Assembly: GCA_016802295.1 (NCBI GenBank)
Contig: JAESIW010000180.1
Location: forward strand, 1,677,619-1,741,618
DNA: 64,000 nt
Source: Brachionus rotundiformis
Lineage: Eukaryota; Rotifera; Eurotatoria; Ploima; Brachionidae
Reading direction: 5' to 3'
The translations under genes were made by a program, and so were the position numbers. Under the pieces are notes generated by a model. It searched no databases and was not told where the DNA came from. It was given only the letters and a program-made list of their open reading frames with translations. How positions within the stretch are numbered: position 1 is the first letter of the stretch; each line of letters opens with the position of its first letter. Shown here piece after piece: positions 23,501 through 36,234 of the stretch.

Positions 23501-25329
23501 CAATGGCATGTTTGGAAGATTTTTAAAAAATTACAACTCGACCACTGGTGCTAGTGTTATGGACGAACCAGAAATTTCATTTGTTAGCTATAAAACATTA
23601 AGTAATCCTGTTTCTCCAAGAACAGCTCAAAGTTTTTCAGATAATTCCAAACAAAGCTCAGAATCAAGCTATTCTTTAATTAAGTTACAACGAAAACAAC
23701 TTTCCCAGCAATTTGCAGATTTTTCCTCAATTGAACAACCAAGTAGTCTGTCATCATCGCAAATGAAACAATCAATCTCTACCACTATACCATTTGAGAC
23801 CACTAGCATGATGACCAATACTGAACCAATGTCCATTTTGAAGGAAAATTATATCGAACATAAACAAGAAAGTGAAAAAAGCAATGAAAGTTATAGAAAT
23901 GAAATGAACAACTCTAAAAAAAGTGAGTCAGTTGTATCATTTTATAATCAAGAATTGACTGATTTAACTCCAATCAACAAAAATTGTGAATCTACAGTAT
24001 TTATGAGAACGCTTGTCCAAAGTGAAGAGGACATTCACAATTCAACTTTGATTTCGCTTAAAGAAGCAAATGCATCCAACAAACAACAGCATTCAACACT
24101 TTGGAACTCAACACCTATGATCTCCAGTTCAGAATTTAAATTCATGACTAACCAGTTCCAGGATAACTGTTCATTTGAAAACTATGGTCAAACTGAATGT
24201 ACAAATGAATCAGCAAGCCTACTTTATTTCAATGAATCAACTAATCTTAGCAATACAGTAAGTTAAATTAGGTTTCTTAGAGAATTCAGCTTAATTATAT
24301 TATCTTTTCTTTCTATCTAATGGTTAATTCCGAAGTTTTTTTTCCTGAATTATTGGATCGGATAAAGACCGACAATTTTTCATAGTTAACTCATGACTAA
24401 TTTAATAAAAATGGAGGATAAAAATTATATTCGACTAATTTATCTTATTAAAGTAAAAAAAATTACATAAAAAGCCACAAAAAGAGGAGATTCACATTAA
24501 TTTGTAAAAGATAATGAATTTTAATTAAGAAATTTTGTTTAAATATAACTATTGTTTTGTTAGAATCTTTTGGGCGACAAAAATCTCTTTTTTTCTGCAA
24601 CATCTTTAATTGAGTTCATTAAAGTATATTTAAATAAAAATAAAAACAAAAAACTATTAGTCAAACTTGATCAAGTTTGATTGAAAATAATTGTAAATTT
24701 TCATTAATAAACATATTTTAAAATTTTTGTAGAATAAGAAACGCAATGATTCTTTAGGAAATTCACTTTGTCAAGCTTGTAGTTATTGTAGATCCTTTTA
24801 TACTATTATAAATAGTGATTTTAAAGATAAAAATATAAAAAATTATGCTTATTCAAAAGATAAACATAAACAATTAGCTCGTAATGTCACCCACGAGTCC
24901 TACTTTTTAGGCTTTGACGGAAAAAGATATGATTTAAAAGATTTAAGTAAGAATGATCTCCAGAAATCATATTTTAGTCATATAGAAAAGATAAGACACA
25001 ATCATACAATTTCAAGTAAATAATTTATATCTTTTTATTAATTTTTCATAGCGAGATTACTATAAATAGACTTCAACTCTAAATTTAAATAATTAATTTT
25101 TTTTCTTCAAAGTCAAAAAAATAAAAAAAAAGAATCCACAAAGATACAGGTAATTTTAAGAATAAGTTTACGTTATTAAAATATATTAATTTTTTTTAAT
25201 TTTAGAACAACAGCTAATAAGATAAAATTAAAAGCTCAAAAAGCTAGAGAAAATCGTTCAAAAATGGAAAATTTTAGCTTATATCTTAAAGAACGTAACA
25301 AAAAGATGCTTTCAAAATGCAACTTTTAA
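17552..25329 (+). CDS. CEP295: Centrosomal protein CEP295 homologue
   Basis: Thirteen exons join with consistent phases to 1768 aa: 17552-17734, 17788-17892, 17945-18280, 18330-18476, 18536-18619, 18666-19095, 19142-19686, 20027-20067, 20121-21369, 22515-24257, 24733-25015, 25113-25149, 25206-25329. The N-terminal third is charged coiled coil matching vertebrate CEP295: EKERLRKLRIIQVREISKQN near residue 20, then repeated basic helices, then VPSWQREQDKKEFQLELEREF near 286, and the acidic ELDLTV. The middle is long, Ser/Asn-rich and poorly conserved. The last 50 residues (RYRTTANKIKLKAQKAREN and following) look like an ALMS motif, as at the CEP295 C-terminus. The family builds centriole walls and drives centriole-to-centrosome conversion. 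I chose ATG 17552 because the upstream in-frame codons use a non-ATG start. A last-exon AATAAA lies at 25542-25547. Confidence 0.88.
21450..21926 (-). mobile_element. Degenerate non-LTR retrotransposon (LINE) reverse-transcriptase C-terminal relic
   Basis: Within CEP295 intron 9 the base composition changes sharply and the antisense strand translates, with several stops and at least one frameshift, into a peptide typical of the region after the reverse-transcriptase core of LINE polyproteins. The order is RLKPVWKSM, IYKTVVKVALMYISESW, FHTSSLRRILGIHWL, LCRRTKSKPL, KRLRWLGLKRI, TPLGRRKIGRQ and TCEEARVNANDR. This matches the familiar 'SETW ... LRRIL ... RRWRWLGHVLRM ... GRP..TW' layout. Catalytic RT and endonuclease parts are absent, so it is a 5'-truncated dead copy inserted antisense to the host gene. 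Confidence 0.85.
23130..23159 (+). repeat. AAT/AAC trinucleotide repeat coding Asn10 in CEP295 exon 10
   Basis: Ten consecutive Asn codons (nine AAT-type, one AAC) in frame inside the Ser/Asn-rich middle of CEP295. It is a likely length-variable microsatellite. Confidence 0.9.
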
Positions 25330-26319
25330 GTCCATTTTTATCATTATTTTACGTGATTTTTTGGTTTTTTTTTAATTTTTTTGATATTTTTTTTATCAAA
25401 AATGAATATTATTTTGAGATATTTTATAATAAATTTTTTAAAAAATTAAATCATCTCCTAGAATTATTTAGATTAATGAAACCTTTAATTTATGTTATTA
25501 AATATAAGTGGTGAAATTATGAATGTTTGATTAGATAATTAAATAAAGAAATTTAAATATTTAAAAAATTAATCCTGTGATCTTAACAAAATTATTATCT
25601 CAAATATAATAATTATACAAACAAATAATTGTAATTAAAATCATTCGAAAAATTCAACATTAATCAACAGACTAGTGTCCTTGTCATTATAGACTGATTA
25701 ACACTTCTTTTATTTAATTAAAAAAAATATAGCTAAATATTAGAAATTTTATTTTTTAAATTAAAAACAATTATCTCATAATTAAATGATTTAATTTTTT
25801 TAAATTTCAATATTAATCTTGATCAAAAAACTATTTATCAATCTTGGTTAGAATAATTCAAACGCTATGTTCCCATTATTAAATTTTTCCATTGGATCTA
25901 TCAAATTCTTAAATTCTCTCTTATAATGGTTTAAATTTCTGAGGCATTTTTGAGTCGTCTTAAAAAGGTAAAATTTTTTCCAAATTGCGATCAAGTCAAT
26001 CTGCCATTATTTATAAACAAGTTAGTATTTATTAAATTTTTTCAAAAAAATAATTTATTTTAGGATATTCCCTTTAAGTATTTTGCTACTTTTCAAGAGT
26101 AAAAAACTTCATTTGATCAATGAGAGAATTAATTTTATTATAAACTTTAATTATGCATCAATTAATTTTAAATTAAAGATTTACTTTAAACTTTTTCAAA
26201 TTATCAAATATACAATATTTTAGAAACATTCATACAATTAATTTACACTGAATAGTTTTAACCAAAATATAGTGTGTAGAAAATTCGCATGTAAAACAGA
26301 TAAAATATCAGTTTTAATA
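25330..26319. other. Intergenic region between convergent genes
   Basis: About 1 kb of AT-rich sequence between the CEP295 stop (plus) and the synaptotagmin-like stop (minus). It contains both 3' UTRs. No other gene is supported. Confidence 0.55.
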
Positions 26320-28864
26320 CTAAAAATCTGAACCACGAGAATCAATAGACGCCTGTCGTTCGGCATGCAATGCTTTCTCTATTTTTGCTGGTAGACCTTC
26401 TTTTAGAAAACTATTGTCTCTCAAAAAATAGGTCTGAGTCACTGGTTTTCGTGGATTTTCCAGCATTCGATACCAATGGTCTCTTCCGATACCATTAAAA
26501 GAAGGTCCTATGCCTACACAACCAATCAATTCGTTTGAGCCAACGCGATCGTAATCAATTACCTTTACAATCATATCAATTTGATCGATCTGATCTTGAG
26601 GTATGTCGAACAACATGCTCTCATTATAAATTGGATGAAGTGTATTTTTCATTACTGATGTTTTTTTCTTCTTTATTCTCTTTCCTCTGCTCAAAAGTGT
26701 CACTTTAACATAAGGATCTAAAATTAAAATAATTAGTTTTAATAAGATTTTAATTTTGGATTTTAAAAAAATATAGATTAATTATTTATTTTTAATAATT
26801 TCCTGGGCATTTAAATTTTATTAGTTAGACAGTTTTTAACTTTTGTAAAAAAACTCTTTAATAAATAAATAAATTTATTTTTCTTCCAAGCCGCTAATTT
26901 TTTGAACAAAATGTCTTTAAAAATTCAATTTAAAAATTTGTTCGCTTAATTATTTTTTCAACATCACTAAGGGATCCGAAATTTTTTTTGATTAAATTTT
27001 TTTATTAACTTAATTTATTTTTAGTCTTGGTTTGGCAATAACAGTTTTTTAATTTAAAATTTTCCAAAATTACTAATCGAAAGTGTTTAATAAAATCATT
27101 TCCAGTTTTATTAAATATTTGATGCTATTTTTAATGAATGACTTGGCTTACATTTTAAAATATAATCTTTTTTTGAGTGTTCAACTTGAAAAGAAAATAA
27201 AGAATTTATTTAATAAATTAATGCAATTTGTTTGATTTTCCTACCATTAAATACTTTATAAAAATATTTATTCAAGTTATCAATTTCAATAATTTAAAAA
27301 AAAACTCAAAAAATCAAGAAAAGTTTAAAATAATTAAAACATCAAAATATAAATCTACCTGATTTTCCATTTATGTCCATTGATTTCAGATTAAATGCCT
27401 TCACAATGGTCACTGTCAATCGTCCAGCTGCTGGTAGATAGCACAATGTTAAGGTCAATTCACCCAACTCTAAATCATCCTTAATTTTTTTTAAATTTAA
27501 ACAAATTCATAAAAATTATTGATTATCTTTTAAAATAAAATTACTTCTGCAAGTGGTAAAAGATTTTTGACAATTTCAACATCTGATATCTGCAAGTCTT
27601 TGATTAAATTTAGATCTGAAATTCTTACTGAGCCAATTAGTTCGTGTCTGGAAAAACGTCCAAATTCCAACAAAGTCAAATGAAGTGTTTTACTATTCAA
27701 TTCGTCATATGGCAATTGAAAATAAAATGTTTCCTCAAAGACAGGTTGTAAAGTTTTCCTCTGTATTTTTGTTTGATATTTTTTCTTCTTATCAGGCAAT
27801 AAAATTACTTTTACATAAGTGTCTGGTTTGCTTAAATTTGGTGAATTTGGCTGTGATCTTGTATTAGTCACACTCAATGAATTGAAATTATTACCTGCCA
27901 AATTAGACTTTATATTTGGATATATTTCTACTTTATTTATGGTCACCGAAAATGAACGAATTTCTTCGTTGTATCTCATTGTTAGATAAATTTTGCCCTT
28001 GGATATAACTTGGTTAGTTTCTATTCCTGTCGAGCTGTATTTGGTGTACAAATGAGGCTCTATTTTGCCGAGATCATTTTCGATACGATATCTGACCACT
28101 TTCACATTCAGGCCTGGTATTTCAACTGTTTGTGAGTTTATTTTTTGAAAAGGTTTCAATGGAAAACTGCTGGTTAAGTCTGTAGATTGTCTGATCAAAG
28201 TTTTGCATGAATTAGTTTTTTTTGGCTCTGAATTAGCTGCATGTTCTTCATTTATTGAATTGGACTGGTGCAAATGGTTGTTATTTGAATTGGTGTTAAA
28301 TTCGGCAGATTTCTGTGAAATAGAACTCGATGAAGAAAGAGAAAAATCATTTGTAGAACCGGAGGAATCTGTTGATTTATTCATTTGAAAGTTTGGAGAC
28401 TGTAAGTGGCTGGCACTAGTTGCGGTCATATTAGAAACCAATGATTGTTTCTTGCCCTTGAAGCTTTGCCTAAAACTTGCTGAAGCGAGAGAATTACTAT
28501 CCATTGGACTGGATGACATGCTCGAATTCACGTTGATATTAGACTCTTCCAATTCGGAACTGTAATTAGTGGAAAGTTTTCGATTATTACCATTAGAGCT
28601 TGCCACTGAATTGGTATGAACAATTTTTTTTCTCTCCTGAAAATTATTAGGCTCAGCTTTGGACTTGTTTGTTAAATTGGGTGACGCGTCTTGGCCCGCC
28701 ACGTCCGACTGTGACATGGGATTTAGCTGCTGTATTTTTTCAATTTTTTCAGTAATATCTAGCGATTGGCGAAATTTGTCCACCCATTCAAAAGCCGCTT
28801 TGCCAGAGTTGTTGAATGTGTTCAGTTTTTCGCCAATTTTGTTCTCAAAAATTTGTTTGAACAT
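26320..28864 (-). CDS. Synaptotagmin-like tandem C2-domain protein
   Basis: Three exons join in frame to 612 aa: 28864-27545, 27479-27359, 26717-26320. Residues 1-270 are Ser/Asn-rich and disordered with no transmembrane segment. C2A spans about 290-440 (GKIYLTMRYNEE, YVKVILLPDKKKKYQTKIQR, KTLQPVFEE). C2B spans about 441-595 (LTLCYLPAAGRLTVTIVKA, MDINGKSDPYVKV, KKKKTSVMKNTLHPIYNE, VIDYDRVGSNELIG). C2B keeps the loop-1 and loop-3 Asp residues that bind Ca2+ and the WYRM..NPRKP end typical of synaptotagmins. In C2A, loop 3 reads LLEFGRFS instead of the usual acidic YDFDRFS, and loop 1 has an extra insertion of about 20 Asn/Ser residues, so Ca2+ binding there is doubtful. Family members act in Ca2+-dependent exocytosis and membrane trafficking. 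Without an anchor it could be a soluble form, or a 5' exon may be unseen. Confidence 0.85.
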
Positions 28865-31800
28865 AGTAAATTGGAGCTAATTTTCTCAAAGCCTATTTAG
28901 TTCGAAACAAATTATAAGTAAATAAATCTTAAATTTTATTGATTTTCTTGTTATTTATTTTTAAATTATTCCGATTGTTTAAGTTTTCTTTAAAAGTCGA
29001 TTTTCCCGAATAGCAAATAACTTTTTTTTTGTGGAAAAATCTTAAAAAACATAAATTTATTAAATTAAAATTTTTGTACAAATAATTAGAAAATAAAAGT
29101 TATCAAGTAAGTAAGGAAAGTCGAGCTGTTTTAAGCTATGATTTCAGGATAATTAAACCCCAATTCTTGGTCCCAAAGCATTTTTTCAATATAATTATGT
29201 GTATGCTTAATCGATAAACATTGTCCAATAATCATTCCAGCCTTAATTAATGAAACTCATTTGGAGCAAATTTATTATTAAATTTTCGATAAACATGATT
29301 CCAAAATATTGGTAAATTATATCAGAAAAACAGGATATCCGCGAGTATTAGTGAAAATTATGAAATATTCTTAATTCAAACTGAAAAGTAATTGCATAAG
29401 CATATAAATATAAATATTGAAGAAACAATAATGCTCTAGATGCTTTTGGTAAAAAAATTTTAGAATCCTGGAAGTTGATAAATTTAATCCTAGAACGGAA
29501 TAAATTATATATTTTTATCCTGTTGCCAGAATATTAGATACTCAATTAATTTTTCCATGATTTGTCTGAATCATTTATTTAAAAAAAATAAATAAGAATT
29601 AGGAATAATTAAGCTTTAAAAAAGCAGTCAAATTATTCTATAATTTTTTGAAAAAAGAACTCAAAACTTAACAAAATAATTATTCTAAATTTAAAATTTA
29701 AAATGCATGGTTTACTTAGGATTTATTTCTTATTAAACTTATATTTTACAGGATAATTATTTAAATGAAAATTGTTCATATGTTACATTTTTTTTTATTT
29801 GAAACGAAATAAAAATTTAGATAAAATATAAAAATATGAATAATTGATAAAAGGCTGAAGAAATAAACAGAAGGCTTTATGTGTCAATGGTTAAGGAAAA
29901 AAGTTTCCTTTTAGTTATAATTTTTTCCAATAATTAGTTTTAAAAAATGTTAAATTAACTATTAAATTATAAATTTTTTTATTTATTTTTCATGAATTAA
30001 AGATCATAGTTATATTAATTAACCTAACGCAGTTTTTATATTTTTATAAAATTAATAATTGTCACTAAAATTAAAAAAAAAGACAATATTGATCCAAAGT
30101 AATAACCAAATTTTATATTAAATAGATAAAATATATTAATATGAGATATTGTTCCGAAGATATGCTATAAGAGCTATTTAAATTATTTAATTATTAAATT
30201 ATATTGTATGCTTGCTTAATAAATTTATGATATTTACTTTTAAGCTGCAATATAAAAATCGACAGCTTAAACATTTGAAAATGTATTTATCAAACATCTC
30301 CAATTATTATTGTCAACTTAATTTGTTTAAAAAATCATCTTGTTCCTAGATTTTATTTTTATGAAATACATTTCTAAATTATGGTAATTCTGTATGTAAA
30401 TATTTATATGTTATAAAACAACAGAAATTACTCAAAAAATTAACTCAGTTTATACCTAGATATGAATTAATATTGATTGATTCTTAAAGTTTTTATATTA
30501 TCAAAAGCAGACTTTTTTAAATTTAAAAATGTTTTCTCTTGTTCAAATTGATTAGAAAGTAAGAATTTCGAGAAAACAAACTTTATCAGATAGACAGATA
30601 ATTAAATTTGGTTTAGAAAAAGTGAGAGCATAAAAAAGAAAAATTTATGTAAGAAAAAATTTCTCATGAGATTTAAATTAATTAAAATTATTTTAGTTTA
30701 ATCGTCACAATCAAAAAAACACACTAAGACAATTAATTTTTTTATTTTAAAAGTAGTTGACGAAAGCTCACAGCACATTACCATTGTATGTCCACATACT
30801 TATTTAAAATTACTAAAAATTGAGATCACAAAATATTTCGTGATAAGAATACTTAAACTCATTAAAGAAAATAATTAAATATAATCTTAGTAATAAAAAA
30901 CTAATACAAATTTCATGATTGTAAATGATTGTTTGAAGCTTGTCTAGCAAAAGGTCTAGAGAACCGAAAATTCTTAAATTGACGAGCTCTGTCTTTTTTC
31001 TCACAATTTTTGTTTACATAACTTAGCTTTATAAATGAATTATTTATTAATCATTTCAAAATATGATAAATTTTGAATGAGTAATATTTCTAGATTAATC
31101 TTAAATTTGGTATTTTTAAGAATTAACTCATTCAATTTTCAAAAAATTAAGCGCTTCAAGATTAGCCTGATTAAAAATAATTATGACACCAAAAAAATAA
31201 TGAACAGTTGTAATCTTTAGTCTTATTTTGAAGCTTCGATGACAAATACATCCGGTTTATTAATTGTCATAATAAATTAGCCGAAATTATCATTAATTAG
31301 TATACAAAATTAATAAATTGATTTTAACTTGAGTGAAGCTTCCTAATTATTTCAAATCTTTGAAAATTTTATCCAAAAATATTTATCTAATTCCGTTTAA
31401 TCTAATTTTTAAATTATGTTGATTAATGTGATTTTGAGTTAATTCCTTCAGGATAAAATTCATAAAGAATATACACAGGGTACTTGAGAAATAAAAGAGC
31501 ATATGAATTTTAAAATTTATTTGACAAGTTCAAACAAATAAGTTAAACGAATTAATATTTATAATAAAGAAATTTGGGATGAAGCTTCCTTAATCAAAAG
31601 AAAAACAAATCTTAAATATTAATTTTAATCATATTGATATATCAGATATTCAAAAGACCTTTAAAATTAATAAAATTGATAATTATGAATGGGATTTTTG
31701 TTTAAATTTCTGAACGAAATTTTTATGATATTCTAATTAGTAAAGTAGCTTTTTTAGCAGACACAGATATATAAAGATCGAAAATTTTATTCGTGATTTT

Positions 31801-34800
31801 ATAAAATATTAAACGCATGCAGTCCTTACAGGAAAGATTTTATTTTTCTAAATATCTAATCACATTTGATATGCTTTAATTAGTTTATTTATTTATCTTT
31901 TTATAAATATTATGAGGATATCCTCAAGCCACTCAGAATTGATTAGCCCTCCTTGTTTTGATCAGTTATTAATCGAAATATCATTTTTAAAAATTAGCTA
32001 GAATATTTTAAATGAATTAAAATACATTCAACTTGTTTGATTTTTTATCTCTGCAAATCCTTAAAGTTCATCCAGATCCTTAAAGTTGAAAATTAATCTT
32101 TGACATAGCTAATCTTAATCAAAATTTATATTCATTAATTTAATAAATAGAAAAATAAATAAAAAATAACATTTTAACTAACAAATAAAATACTTTTCAA
32201 AATTACAGTACCAATTATTTCGTACTGTAATTTTATTTTGATGTTCAAATAAATTAAGGTAAAGTTTTTCATTCTGATTTTTCTTGTAAGCCTATCTTTG
32301 GTAAAATTATATTTAAAAACAAAAGAAATAAAGATCATCAAGATATTGCTTAAGATCTTACTTTTGTATAGATGATAAAATTTATCATTTAATGCAAATA
32401 AGCTTAAATCGAAAATAAAATTGAAAGAAAGCTGTCAAATGTAGATATTTTGAATAATACATTTTAATAATTAACCAATTTGATTAGAATACCATTAACT
32501 AATATCAAATAACAAAAATTCAAAAAGCTAATTTGCCAGGAACTTGATTTGAAAAAAAGTCATTTTAAATATCAATATCTCATTTAGTCAGATAAATGTA
32601 GAAAATATTTCCATTTTTTTCATCTCTCTTTTCGGTATCTTACATTTAAACAAAAGAAAAAATACCAATTCTCTTGGAACCTATTCTCTGGTAAAAACAT
32701 GTTAAAATTGTCTAATGATGGTAGTTTCAAGGTATAAAATTATTTTTTATTTGCATGTGCTGCTTAAAAAAAAATATTATCTACAAATTTAAACAATAAA
32801 TTTTTATATTATGACTTTGTAGACACATTAACTTTTATATTATTTATGAACACTCATGATTGGAAACTCAAGTAAAAATTTTATACCTAAGTTCAATTTT
32901 TTTGAACTCGTTATAATTTAATTTAGTTTCCATATTTTTAATTAATTATTTATTTTTTGAAAGACTAAAATTAGAAAATTTTTAGAAAGTTATTTTGAAT
33001 TATCTACAATCTATCTTATCTTTATTAAAAAATGTCTATCTAACGAAAAAAGAAACAACTTTTTAGGATTAAATTCAAGTTCACTTATAGATAATAATTT
33101 TAAACACCCCCGATATACTGAAAAAATTAGCAAATAACAAACTTGATCAAATACGAATTTTCATCAGTTATTTATTAAGAAATCGAATTTTTAATTGCTT
33201 TTATTATTTGAATTCTTTAAATAAATACAGTTGATTCACGTCAAACCTGACTTATTTAATAAAAAATTTGTTAATTATTATATAGAACAAAATTAAATTT
33301 CAATACATATTTGCACGAATTAAACATGGCACACGCCACATTATTAAGTGATTTTATTTTAAAATCGAAAACAAATAGAATAAAGAATATATTCAAAAAG
33401 TTGTTAAATATTTACAATTGAACTAATCATTTAGTGTTTTTTATTGAAAAAAATTATATATTTAGTATTAGAGGCATTTCTTTAGGCAAAAAACATATAA
33501 CAATTTAAAAAATAAATAAGACTAATTATTTATAGCTGAAAATTTGTAAAACTTCAAATAAATCTGAGATATAAATGTTGATTATAACTGGAGTGGCAAT
33601 ATAATAGCAATGATAATGTTAGCTTAATCAATGTCTATGGAAACCATCGCTTAATATTTAAAAAAAAAATCTGAAAAGATACCTTGTTTATGAATTTGTA
33701 TTCATTAATAATGAAAAACAGTTCAATTATAAAACACTAAATTAGTTTGGGATCTGTCCAGGGCTAAAATCGAAAATTTTCTCTTGATAAAATAAACCTA
33801 CCAAACTTTCTTTGAAAAGTCAATAATTAATTAATAATAATTTCAGTAAAAGAAAATTTTATTTAAAATTTTTTTATATTTTTGGAAAGAAATATTTATA
33901 TGTAATATTATTGATGATTTTTAATAGGATTAAGTTTGTTTTTATTTTAAGTAGGGACCACGTGAATTAAATATTATACAATAATATTTTATTTAAATCC
34001 AATATTTGCCTTATTTTGTCAATAATTCACTTCAAAAGAGAAAAAAATTAAATTAATTCATTTCATCTATACTTAAGTAAGACGTTTATTTAATTTATCG
34101 TGTTAATCCTTTAACACTGTTCATGAAATATCTATATTAAAAACAATTACTTTTATTTTTTCTTATATCTTTATTTGATTAACCGATTAATGATACTTTT
34201 TTTAATTTTTAAAAATCTAAAAAAAGAACCGATCTAGACGAGACCAAATTTAGATGATATTAAAAAAAATATTTGAAATTTTAGATTTATAAATAAAAAG
34301 GATCGTTTAAAAAAATAATTTTAAGTTTTATTGCGTTCGATCAGCTAAGTAAAATTATTTATTAGATATCAATTTTCAGAAAATTTCAAATTTATATGGA
34401 AATGAAATTACATAGCTCATTTCAGTTTAAAAAATTTAAATTAACAGATAACTAACTAAAAACAATTTATTGAAATAAAAAAAAGAAATTCGATCAAAAA
34501 TTTTCTCTTTGCTTTTTAATGACGATAATACTGCTAACTAGTTGAAATAGTTAAAAAAAGTTATTGATTGATTTAAAAAAATAACAAAAAAATTTATATA
34601 TCCAAAATCGCTAGAATGAAAATTACCTATATTAATTAAAATATCATTAACATTTAATTTTATTAATTTAAATCCATTAAACAAAAATATTTCTTTCTTT
34701 CTTCAAATAAGACTTTTTTATTTGTTTAAATTTATTCAAAACTAATAAGAATAAAAACAGAATAACAATTTTAAAATAAATCACTAGAAAAAAAAGCATT

Positions 34801-36234
34801 TAAACAATAGTGACTTAATAAAACATAAAAAACCAAATAATAACTTTTATATTATACAAAATTACATTTTTATTTAACATTATGAATGTCTTTGTTTTAT
34901 TTTTATTGAATTGATTAAAACTCCAATTATTTAAATTAAAATTCTTTTTAAAATATTTCTCAAGAGAATCTGATTAGCAAAATATCTTTATCCTTTTTTA
35001 TAATAATTTTTTATCTAAATCTGATTTTTTCGATATTTTATATTCCTTGGTTAACTTGAGCAAAAATGCCAAAATTTAATCTAATTAATTTTCTAGCAAT
35101 TTAATGAATGCTTGATTTCGATATTATTTTCTATTTCCTCAGTCAAGCATAATTTAAGTATCGAAATTTAAGTAATTTAGATTTACATAAGATGTAAACA
35201 ACTAGTTAATATTACAAAGTTACTTTCATTGATTAATACAGTTTTAAAAAACATGAAAATATGAAAACAAAATGAACATTATAGCTTTTCCTTTTCATTC
35301 TACTAATTTTAAAATCAGCACCAGATAAAAAATTCTAAAATAAATTAAATTTTTTATATACGCAAGTTTACTAACGTAATATTCTGAAAACATTCTCAAT
35401 CGAATATTTTAAAATTAACTTGGTTGATGGTAAATGTGGCTTTTGCACATCCAAACAGATAATTAAAGCAGTGTGATTTTCTGTGATTATATCGATACCA
35501 CAATTAAATTATGATCAATTTAAAGAGATTTTTTAATTCTGTTGAAAATAAAATTTTGGTATAAACAATTTATAAAAAAATTCTTATCATAAAAATCAAT
35601 AGAATTAGTTGATTAAGTTTTACATATCTAATAGCTTGGAAATTTCAATTGAAATTAAGTATCTATATTAAAATATATTAATACTTAAAGGAAAAAAAAT
35701 TAAAAATTTAAATTTTTTTGTTCATATTGGTATCATAAATACTTCACTATTTAAACCGAATTATTCAGACTTCTTAAACAAAAACGCCCTAAAAAAGCTC
35801 TTGATTCAAAAATAAAAAACAATTTTATAAAGTAACATTTGGTAATGCATCATCATGAATTGTTCCTAAATTAATAATTATTGATTTTTTTATCTATGAG
35901 AACTTGACTCAACCTGTTTTTTTGTTTTTAAGCATGTGTCACTAGACTTGATCTGTTATCAAAGGTGAATTTTCATTTTTTTTAATTTTCTAACAGTGAA
36001 TGTCGTTGAAAAGCTTCTCTAACTCAAAAATTGGTTTTATTGATTTATTTATGCCTAATTAACCAAACAAATATTAATTTGTACCTCTAGGCAAAGAAGC
36101 TACCCACTCACTTAAAAGCTTAAAGAACCGATTCAAAAAAATTAAAATTATAAAGTCTAAAAAGTTAAAATTAAAAAATTAAAATTTATTCAATAAACAA
36201 TACATGGCTTGGTTTTAATGATTAAATTTATTTT
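28865..36234. other. 7.4-kb gene desert
   Basis: Very AT-rich with no frame that looks coding on either strand. The longest frames (for example 30813-31004 minus) are low-complexity. One perfect 13-bp-stem hairpin lies at 32199-32234. No clear transposon or tandem array was seen by eye. The right part is the 3' flank of the SLC10 gene and the left part the 5' flank of the synaptotagmin-like gene. Confidence 0.55.
32199..32234. repeat. Perfect short inverted repeat (13-bp arms, 10-nt loop)
   Basis: The arms AAAATTACAGTAC and GTACTGTAATTTT are exact reverse complements separated by 10 bases. Their less AT-biased core (TTACAGTAC) makes a chance match less trivial than the surrounding A/T palindromes. 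Confidence 0.7.

Noticed and set aside
22981..23509. Open frames at 22981-23184 (plus) and 23054-23509 (minus) within CEP295 exon 10
   Set aside because: They are shadows of the CEP295 coding exon. The Leu run in the minus frame is only the antisense of the Asn repeat.
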